From assembly GCA_022925895.1 (NCBI GenBank), contig JAKSYS010000121.1, positions 1 to 64,000 of the forward strand: a DNA stretch of 64,000 nucleotides, read 5' to 3'. The notes under the pieces were generated by a model, which did not search any database, was not told the DNA's origin, and saw only the letters and a list, made by a program, of their open reading frames with translations. The DNA is from Fragilaria crotonensis. Its lineage: Eukaryota; Bacillariophyta; Fragilariophyceae; Fragilariales; Fragilariaceae. The position numbers and the translations under genes are program-made. Of the stretch, positions 56,680-64,000 are shown one piece after another (position 1 is the stretch's first letter; every line of letters starts with the position of its first letter).

Positions 56680-58262
56680 CTACTCCAGTCGTGTATCGAA
56701 AAATTCCTTCGAAGCTCGTCGTTGCCGTTCCGGGTGCTGGACTTCATTCCCTTCAACCAAGCCTCTGTGCCGGTATCTCATGAGCTGACTATTGACACCT
56801 TCAAGGCCGCCGCTGTGCACATACATAATCTCGCGTCCAGTCAAAAAGTTACACGACTCTGCATCGCCAACGACAGGCCAGTGTCGCAGCAGCAGATGCC
56901 AGGCAGGCGCACCGTACAACAGATCAACCTTAACACCGCAACTCTCCATCTCCCGAAAGGAATCCAAAATGTCAACATCGGGTTCTCCGAAGCGAAAGTA
57001 TCGGAATTTCTCTGCCCCTTCCAAATAGAATGACGCCATGGGAGCTGGTTTCAAGACCTGCGGAATCTCATCTTTTTCACCAGTCCCTCCAGTTTCCATG
57101 TTCAACGCCATCATTTGTCGTTCAGCGTATCCCTCATCGCCAACACAAGGAATGACCACAACATCAATATCCATTCGACTGGAGGGATCGCTGCTGGTCT
57201 GCATCTTTCGAAGCTCTCTATGTAGAATAATAGCTGTGGAGCAAGTTCCTCCAGGAACAAAAACCGACAAGGGTCGTCCATTTCCATTTTCTGCCCAAAA
57301 CAATAAAATTTCACCGGCCAATAACTTGCACCCTGGAACCGCAAACCCGCAGGCACCACCTTGTGGGATCTGCGTCTCAAGCTTAGTAACAATTGTGGTT
57401 CAACAGTCACACACCTCGATGACTGGACTTACCCAAACAGAGTCTCCACTCACTGGTATTGGCAAATCAGCGGGAGCGTCCGATTTGCCACCAGAGTCAC
57501 CTCCAAAAAGGTGATTGTACTCATCGTTCGACACTTCGATCACTTCCATGCCCAGAGCTTTTGCTCTAAAGTAGTTACCGCTGGGGTTCTTTTTCAGAAA
57601 GCGAGGTAGCTTCTTGGTATAATATACGAATCGCTTCTCTCGTACGATATTTCTCAGCCTTTCAGATTCTTCCTCCGGCACGTCTTCGTCGTAGCTGTTA
57701 TCATCATTTCCATCAGGATTAACGGTAGCCGTTGCCTCCGCATTCTTCGATTGAACAACCGCCGCAAGTGCTAGCATGGCATTACTTTGCGATCCTCCGT
57801 AACTAACAACACACTTGGGAAACTCCGCAGCAGGTATTTGGTTCAGTGCCAACATCTTGCGTGCCTTGTTTCCGCTCACGTTGGATCGTTCTAGCCGTAG
57901 CAAATCATCGCGCTTAATATAAACCTGCTTCCCTCGTACCGAGACGATTTCGACTGGCGACGGTTTCAGAGGGGATGCGACGGGTCTCAGATCCACCTTT
58001 TCCATCGTCCTGAAATCAGACGGGGTATAACTCTGCTTCGGAATCTCTACGTCCTCAAACGAAACCTTCCTCCAACCATCTGATCCCTGACTGGAGTTCT
58101 CTCACAATGACGGCCTACACCCACATTTCCCAGGTCGTGATCCAAGTCATCCACATTCATTCGATCCTTCAAGGAGAAACATCGAAACGATGCCTGAACT
58201 GTTGGAGAGCGAACGGCTGACAGCCTACTAGCAACGTGAAGTGCTTTGGTGACAACGACCAT
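56680..58262 (-). CDS. PLP enzyme of the D-cysteine desulfhydrase / ACC deaminase family, probably mitochondrial
   Basis: The catalytic part runs from MEKVDLRPVASP (58005) through exon 58005-57433, a 62-nt intron (57370-57432, GTAAGTC to CGCAG, phase 0) and exon 57369-56680, about 421 residues. PLP-binding Lys is in SNVSGNKARKML; other fold-type II motifs are SYGGSQSNAMLALAA, PQGGACGFAVPG and FVPGGTCSTA. Such enzymes break D-cysteine to pyruvate, sulfide and ammonia, or open the ACC ring. A frame further upstream from the ATG at 58262 reads MVVVTKALHVASRL...VQASFRCFSLKDR, a good mitochondrial presequence. It connects to the main frame either by a 41-nt GT-AG intron (58090-58130 region) or if one base is missing near 58065. 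The 5' structure is therefore tentative, the enzyme family firm. Confidence 0.82.
57370..57432 (-). other. intron in the PLP-enzyme gene
   Basis: Donor GTAAGTC, acceptor CGCAG, phase 0; joins GDSVW to IPQGGACGF and restores the family's fold-type II order. Confidence 0.85.
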
Positions 58263-58911
58263 TTTCAGCGACACACAGATAATAGAGAAAGAAAGCCCCC
58301 GCTGACGGGTTAGTCATTTCGGTCGCAGTACTAATACGTCTGTGATCGGGAGGTTAGCAGTGATGCGATGGATCCAGACACTAGAGCACCTTGTGTGTAC
58401 CCTCTCAGAGTGCAGCACACCGCGACGAAGTCGAGAAATGAGAAACAAAAATACAGATTTTTAGAAAATCGTTATCATCTGTTGGAGTGTGTCTGTACGC
58501 CTACTAGCGAGAGCACGGTGTTCGGAATTGGGAATCCTCCTGAACATCGCTGGAACACCACCTCGGGCGACAAAATCAGCGCGTGCAAGGTGCAAGGTGT
58601 GCTCTCTCTGTGATACGCACTCGAAAAACATCCAGAGTGTAATAGAAGACGATTCAAATCTGCTACTACGAGTAGTCTAGTACCAGGAAGATCTCTAAGC
58701 TATCGAGTCCTCACCAGGAGAATCACGAGTGACTTCGAGGACATAACTGGGTATTGCACTTAGGCACTCGTAAGTAGATTATAGCATTCAATTTGCCTCA
58801 TTATAGCATCTTAGGTTTGCCAGGTGTGCGTGGAGACCCCTGTAAGCATTGCAAATTTGCCTCTCAGCGCAATCATTTCATTGCGTGGAGTTTGATCACA
58901 CGTCCACGTTC
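58263..58911. other. intergenic region
   Basis: About 650 bp upstream of the PLP-enzyme gene. No supported gene. Confidence 0.4.
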
Positions 58912-59730
58912 CTATTCGTCAACTTCCTCCAAAGTGCACAAGCTATTAGTCATGCGACTATCTCGAGTCCACACGTAACTTTGAAACTGATATTTTTCCT
59001 CAAGAAAGTTATTGTCTTCCTCGAAATCGGCGAAGAACCCGTAGTCATCGGGATCGTCTTCTAAGCAAGAGAGGATCGTTGCTGGCGATGTAGCGTCATC
59101 GCTACTGCTGATGATTTCCAATTGCTTATTCGACATTTGGCCGTTCGCTGGTGTCTCGAAGGAGGAGCGGCGTGTCATTGCAGCAAGGGATCCTTGGACG
59201 CTGTCCTTTGCTTTCTTGACAAGGACACGTATGAACTTGAACCGTAAAAGACAAGGAACATGGTGGATGTGTCGCTGCATGAACCCAACAGCACAGTACA
59301 ACAATTGATCCACCTTGCAGCACGACACGAGAAAGAACATCAACCTAAGCAGTGCCGCCGAAGGCTGGGTGCGTCCCTCAAAGGACTTGTCGCACAAGGA
59401 CATGTCAGACAAGGTCGAGAGCCAACTAGCCTTTTGCTGGAGCTGGCTTGACACGAAGGATCGGGTGGGTGTGAACGAGGGACGTCTTGGTATTTCAGTC
59501 TCATTTTTCGACATCGCGTTACTCAATCCTTGGCGTGCTCGATGGTTGCCAATCGATTTCGCGGTTGGCAGCGGAGAAGTGCTCAGATGTGGTTCTTTCA
59601 TGGTCGCAAGCTTAGTATGGAACGATCCCCTTGATGTCCGATACACTTGCGATCCAAATTGAAGTTCAGCATGCATCGTTCCCCTTAGCAACCCCTCGGG
59701 TGCTGCAAAACCCCCCGATTTGTGCCCCAT
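58912..59730 (-). CDS. orphan protein, 272 residues
   Basis: I do not recognise it. Single frame from the ATG at 59730. The first ~110 residues are Ser/Thr/Arg-rich and probably disordered. Residues ~120-175 are hydrophobic and Cys-rich (LLRLMFFLVSCCKVDQLLYCAVGF), either a membrane hairpin or an unspliced intron read as protein. The C-terminal ~90 residues are acidic with DDYGFFADFEEDNNFL, a pattern seen in several diatom proteins of unknown function, and end with SLCTLEEVDE. The model might be two exons with the middle removed. Confidence 0.5.
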   Translation of the reverse strand: MGHKSGGFAAPEGLLRGTMHAELQFGSQVYRTSRGSFHTKLATMKEPHLSTSPLPTAKSIGNHRARQGLSNAMSKNETEIPRRPSFTPTRSFVSSQLQQKASWLSTLSDMSLCDKSFEGRTQPSAALLRLMFFLVSCCKVDQLLYCAVGFMQRHIHHVPCLLRFKFIRVLVKKAKDSVQGSLAAMTRRSSFETPANGQMSNKQLEIISSSDDATSPATILSCLEDDPDDYGFFADFEEDNNFLEEKYQFQSYVWTRDSRMTNSLCTLEEVDE

Positions 59731-60416
59731 TGGCTCGATTCGCGAATGGCGTAAGGCTGAATTGGAAACTACACCCGTTGGAATCTACTCCGAGTACACC
59801 ACTACACCCTCGCCAGAAATGCTGCACCCGCCGAGAAACGATGACGAGGATCCATCAGCAAGAAACGCAAAGCATGGATGATGTGAGAGGGATTTGCCGG
59901 AGTGGATGTGATTGGCAATTCTTTAGTCTGATGTCATTTATCTACCGATGACAACGCAGATTCTAGACCTGAGATTGGATAAAAAAATTGTTGGATATGT
60001 CACTGCCACGTATATGCGAAGCTTGACACCCACCCACGGAAAATGCGCAAAACTCAGATTGCGAACGATGGACTTCAACAACGACCCATCGTCACGATAG
60101 CATTGCATTCGAGGCGACAACCCATCAGAGACGAGGAAGGAGCTCAATCGGAAAACGATGACAACTTGTGCAAGACAACGCAACATCGTAACGCAGTTCA
60201 GACTCATGGACCACTACTGCGCTTCAACCACGCGCATACAATGGCTATGATTTCATCTTGAAGTACGTACGTTCGCTCCAGCAGATCCCATTTGCAACGA
60301 TGGTTTCAAGCAGATGAAGTATGAAGTATACAGTGTGCTTTAAACATTAGAAGTACCCCGATGATGAAAGTGCAAATTACGAATCGCAAGCAATGGTGTT
60401 GGCGGGAACAAAACTT
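59731..60416. other. intergenic region
   Basis: About 690 bp. Contains the probable promoter of the orphan gene and 3' flank of the HSF gene; no gene supported. Confidence 0.4.
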
Positions 60417-61564
60417 TTAACCCATATAGTGGCGGAATTGACTGTTGCTCAATGCGGTCGCCGCCGCAAAGCCGGCGGCAAAATCGGACGTTGGTATCAC
60501 ATTGTTGGGCACCGGATGCGGCTGCGTTGGCAAGCCGTGGAACGGCAGGCGGTCTACGGCGTTGGGCAGTGCCACCTGCGAAGCCGTGTCTTGTCCTGAG
60601 TTTTTTACCATCATAACGGAAGGAGATACATCGGTATTGAAGTAGGCCTGTGGGAAGTACAACATGGGGTTCTCATGTGCGTGTTGCGGTTGGTGTCCTT
60701 GATCCCCGATAGCATGCCCTCCGATCTGCAGCTCCGAACTTGACAAAGCGTTCTGAAAGGACACAATGCTTTGGTGATCGCTTGGTGTCAGCGTGGTGGA
60801 ACCGTGTTCTCCGTGAATGGCCTTAATCTTGTCGGATGAAAGGTACGCACCGGAGTAGATGGGCATGCGCGCTTTCGGACCACCTTGAACTGTGCATGGA
60901 AGTAATATTGACTCATCATCAGCCTTCGCAGGCACCGGATGGAGTTCACTTATCTTATAAAAATCAGGTTCACGATCGACATCGGTTGATCCTTTCTCAG
61001 CAACACCTGGTCGTTTCATCTGTTTACATAGATATGGTAGCCTCGCAGGAAGCGTTCGTGGTAGTAGCTGTTGCGATCGCGTCCCTGAGTAATTCTCCGG
61101 AAGCCCCAGCCGTTCGCTTGACGAATGAATGATGAGAATTTGGAATGCTCGAAGTAGGTCGGGATGACACTAGTCTCGAATTCACGAGGCTTGAGGACTC
61201 GCCAGGATCTACCGTGGGGCATCCAGGCGACAACGTCAGACAGGCCCGGATGGCTGAGGATGGCATGCATCTTTGCAGGGAAGTTGGGAACTCTCCCAGG
61301 TGGTGTCAAGGGTGTCAAAGGATCCGGATCTTTTTCGTGAGAGAAGTCTCTATATTGAAAGAAAGGGGGACCGCAGTCATCAACTCTGCTCTCCCCGCTT
61401 CGCGTATTGCCCAACTCCGTAACAGGCCCAACCTCCGGAGTAATCCTGGCTTTCTTCAATGCTCGGTTGTCCTCGACTTCTGAAATACTCTGCCAGTAGC
61501 CTCTGTCATTATCAGGTAACGATTCTCCTGGTGGCCTTTCCTTTCTTCGATTGGAGAGACTCAT
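60417..61564 (-). CDS. heat-shock-factor-type transcription factor
   Basis: About 383 residues if read through one apparent missing base near 61041. Start: ATG at 61564 (MSLSNRRKERPPG); an upstream ATG at 61672 is possible. The HSF DNA-binding domain (~95-185) shows FPAKMHAILSHPGLSDVVAWMPHGRSWRV, a helix-turn-helix EFETSVIPTYFEHSKFSSFIRQANGWGFRRI, and YYHERFLRG. (Both motifs are given in short pieces of the full stretch.) After the missing base the frame reads LPYLCKQMKRPGVAEK, the usual end of diatom HSF domains. Read literally, the first frame stops at 61016. No leucine-zipper oligomerisation region is obvious; the tail is Gln/His/Pro-rich. HSFs are the most expanded transcription factors in diatoms. 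Target genes are unknown. Confidence 0.85.
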
Positions 61565-61752
61565 TGCTTCTGTTGAGAGTAATGAAGAAACGAAGACGCA
61601 AGCATGTATGTTAGCTGAACGCCCGTCAAAGTTATTACCCCGGCGATTTTGTGAGCCCTCACATCTTGACATCGTTATGGAGAATTTTGGCACGATGCAC
61701 GCTCAGGAATTCTAAGGTTTTCACAAGCACAGTATATCAACCAAATTCCCAT

Positions 61753-61819
61753 GATGATGTCATCCATGGCGTTCGTCTGACATCACTGTTACGTTCTCTT
61801 GTGCTGACGTCAGTGTTAC
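61753..61819. promoter_or_regulatory. CRE-type sites upstream of the HSF gene
   Basis: A perfect palindromic CRE, TGACGTCA, lies at 61805-61812, within the unit TGACGTCAGTGTTAC (61805-61819). A near copy, TGACATCACTGTTAC, lies 27 bp before (61778-61792), and ATGATGTCAT at 61753-61762 is a third related site. They are ~190-250 bp upstream of the HSF ATG at 61564. TGACGT-type elements mediate CO2/cAMP responses through bZIP factors in Phaeodactylum; function here is inference. Confidence 0.5.
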
Positions 61820-62762
61820 ATCTCAAATTGAAGCCACGGACAAAACCTACGACAAGGTTCAAGTTGATGACGATATGATTTTCATTGTGACAGCGCATGG
61901 CAAAACGAAGTGATGGTTCGTAATGTCATAAGGCATATTGCACTATACAATTCGAGGTGGGTAGCCAAGGAACCATCCGAGGCGACTACCTTCACAATAC
62001 TCGGGATTCTGCATAACCTGGTACATGTAAGGACATCTACTCCGCACTCCTGAGTAAGTATGCATACTTAACATACATGTCAAGTCCCTGTACACTGTGG
62101 AAACAAAACAGGACGAAGATCCGACCAGTCCTTTGTTTCCGATTCAAACGGTGGACGCGAGACTGTGAAGCAGACAATGTGGGCAACGCTGCAATCTGCA
62201 ATCAACGGATGTGCGATGGAGTGAACTCGCAACTAGAGGTGAGACTCACCTTTCGAATCCTTGTCAAGCATTGCGATATTGTTGTCAACAATGGCCTTGT
62301 GTCCCTTGTCACGACTGTGTCCTTGGTCCTTGGTACAATCAGTCGTGCATAATTCGGTTGTGAGCCTGATGTCTGCCAATGCTGACGCCATGGTGACAAG
62401 CGCAGGCATGTGTGTGTTTGACCTTAATGATCCGCGTCATATGTTGTTTTGTTTCGTTAAGTATTTTCAAACCCAAATAATATACGAAATCGTCCTGTGT
62501 TGATATCAATCAATTCATGCAGCCCCTCTGACGTCATCGATCAAGTTGTAGGATTCGACAGTTCGCACTTGCACAATGCACAAGCACAAGCGACATACTG
62601 TCCGAGTATGTTCTGCCCTTGCTCTATGCATACCAGGTACTCGTATGTACCATACAACGAGTACTGTACCTGGTAGTACTTTTTGGGATTTGCTCTTATT
62701 GTTAATTGTTACTATGTATGTACATGTACAGTGTATCATATCCTACTATATTATAAATTAAT

Positions 62763-62802
62763 TGTGTGCGTGTGTGCGTGTGTGCGTGTGTGCGTGTGTG
62801 CG
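62763..62802. repeat. octanucleotide microsatellite (TGTGTGCG)n
   Basis: Five near-perfect 8-bp units of TGTGTGCG in a row. Confidence 0.85.
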
Positions 62803-63449
62803 TCTGTTACGGAGTATGACCACTCTGGGGTACTGGATCAAATGTTGCACTGTTACGTGGATTACATGTACTACAGGTCTACAGTACATAAACGGACGGT
62901 AATTTATGTTGAAACGACAGTGTGTTACGTTACTGAACTACAATACTGTACGAATTCAAAGTTACTGGATGGAATACTCATTGAATTTGCTGTGAACAGG
63001 TTGCTTGACAAATGCTACTGTAAAATATACCGTGCGATGAACTGCAATACTGGGGCATGATAAGTACCAGGTACCTGGTACTGTACTTCATGAAGTTTCC
63101 TACGTGGGTACCATGGTACTGCATACTGTAGGGGAAAAAGTAGTGATACGGAGTACGACCAGGTTGGGGGTACTGTACGTCCAGTTTCCTGTAGTAGACA
63201 CTCCGATCAAATGTGGAGGCACCCACTAGTATGACATATAATATTCAATATTCGGTCTACAAGTACAAGTACTGTACGCGACAATAATGAACAACGAAAG
63301 ACATTTAAACGTATATGAATATATTACACGAACAGAATGCCCAGACGCCAAGAAATTAGATCCAGTCAGTCCGGGTCAAGTACAAGTACTCGTACTTGTA
63401 CAACAGTACTCGTACTTGTACCGGGGATTGTAGTCTACAAAGACCGTAC

Positions 63450-63471
63450 CTGGTACTACCGGTAGTACCAG
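63450..63471. repeat. 22-bp perfect palindrome containing GTACTACCGGTAGTAC
   Basis: The longest member of a family of symmetric intergenic sites sharing the core ACTACCGGTAGT (27286-27297, 42082-42093, 42634-42645, 44839-44850, 63455-63466). Confidence 0.8.
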
Positions 63472-63679
63472 AGGTACTCGAAGTAGTCGTAACTGTACCA
63501 GCTACAACTCGTACTCCACACACACGATATGCCCTTGTCAACACGTCGCTTGATAGAGTCAGTTGGTGTATTCGACTGATGGTAGATGGTATTGCCTCTG
63601 TTCGGATTAACTAGAATCATCTCTGCTCTCTTTGCTATCCATGTCTATAGTGAGACTGCGGATATCACTCCTTACCGTG

Positions 63680-64000
63680 ATGCTTACTTGGCGTGCTGCG
63701 TTTGGAGGCGTCGCCGCTCGTCGATTGGCGTTTGGACAGATACCTCGTATCCAACGACAAAAACGCTCCTTTGCTGTGTGGTCCAGCAAGCCTGGCAGGA
63801 GTGACCAGAACACAGAATACAAGCCATACGTACAGTCGACTCCTTCCTTTCGGCGGCCGCTTTCTACAGCTAGTGACAAGTGGATAGTGCCCAAGTCCGT
63901 GACGATACCAGAAGACCGACTCGAAATTTCGTTTGCGAGGGCGTCTGGGGCTGGAGGCCAGAATGTCAACAAGGTGGAAACCAAGGTAGATATTCGGTTC
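63680..64000 (+). CDS. ICT1/ArfB-type peptide-chain release factor, N-terminal part (cut by window end)
   Basis: 107 residues from the ATG at 63680 with no stop before the window ends, so it is partial. The first ~65 residues are rich in Arg, Ser, Ala and Gln and poor in acidic residues, a mitochondrial-type presequence ([20 protein letters not shown]). Then [21 protein letters not shown] followed by [11 protein letters not shown]: the class I release-factor GGQ loop that triggers peptidyl-tRNA hydrolysis. The short lead into the GGQ domain, with no codon-recognition domain before it, and the IPxDRLEISF...[14 protein letters not shown] spacing identify the ICT1/YaeJ (ArfB) group, which rescues stalled ribosomes and in mitochondria can be part of the large subunit. 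The opposite-strand reading frame over the same bases is a shadow. Confidence 0.82.
   Translation, partial: MLTWRAAFGGVAARRLAFGQIPRIQRQKRSFAVWSSKPGRSDQNTEYKPYVQSTPSFRRPLSTASDKWIVPKSVTIPEDRLEISFARASGAGGQNVNKVETKVDIRF

Larger units (their letters stand above)
61820..63679. other. long intergenic region
   Basis: About 1.9 kb without a supported gene. It contains another TGACGTCA at 62529-62536, a (TGTGTGCG)n microsatellite at 62763-62802, a 20-bp palindrome AGTACCAGGTACCTGGTACT at 63063-63082, and a 22-bp palindrome at 63450-63471 that includes GTACTACCGGTAGTAC. The last stretch is the promoter of the release-factor gene. Confidence 0.5.

Noticed and set aside
61820-63679. several open frames of 60-125 codons
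   Set aside because: They run through microsatellite and GTAC-rich DNA and show no protein features.
1-64000. CRISPR arrays, operons, bacterial promoters
   Set aside because: Introns, plastid-targeting presequences and eukaryotic families show nuclear eukaryotic DNA; no spaced direct repeats of CRISPR type were seen.

Overview
The window looks like nuclear DNA of a diatom, most likely a pennate species such as Phaeodactylum tricornutum. Three things point there. Several proteins begin with a signal peptide followed by an ASAFAP-like motif (GFAP, SFAFLP, GAFAP, AFAAP), the bipartite plastid-targeting signal of algae with secondary plastids. Introns are few and short (about 40-100 nt, GT-AG). 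The families are diatom-typical: a diatom Ty1/copia element, a DUF6824 protein, an HSF-type DNA-binding protein and a giant DOCK protein. The species name is inference.

Layout. 1-9 kb: methylcrotonoyl-CoA carboxylase alpha, a plastid-type DUF1997-like protein, a short-chain dehydrogenase, a plastid RluA-like pseudouridine synthase lacking its usual catalytic Asp, and an orphan nuclear-type protein. 9-21 kb is gene-poor and repeat-rich: a decayed reading frame with hairpins, a 628-bp non-autonomous hAT-like element with 22-bp inverted ends and 8-bp target duplication, tandem repeats, and a young copia element (14221-20840) with identical 145-bp LTRs. 21-30 kb: an orphan gene, a riboflavin deaminase joined to a CRM/YhbY-like RNA-binding domain, HCF101 (plastid Fe-S scaffold), an F-box/ankyrin-like gene and an EGY-type site-2 protease. 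30-42 kb: one DOCK-family Rho GEF of roughly 3,690 residues. 42-51 kb: glycerol kinase with a C-terminal membrane anchor, an orphan, an AGC kinase and a membrane-anchored methyltransferase. 51-64 kb: a four-exon DUF6824 gene, a decayed DUF6818-like gene, a plastid short-chain dehydrogenase, a PLP enzyme of the D-cysteine desulfhydrase/ACC deaminase family, an orphan, an HSF, and the start of an ICT1/ArfB-type release factor cut by the window end.

The genes are not an operon. Themes are plastid biogenesis (HCF101, EGY, RluA-like, dehydrogenase, riboflavin), mitochondrial metabolism (MCC, PLP enzyme, ICT1-like) and signalling (DOCK, AGC kinase, HSF). Intergenic DNA is rich in GTAC and TAC/GTA triplets and carries a recurring palindrome with core ACTACCGGTAGT. 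Several conserved host genes each appear to lack one base, always in the same direction; this looks more like base-calling loss than gene death.
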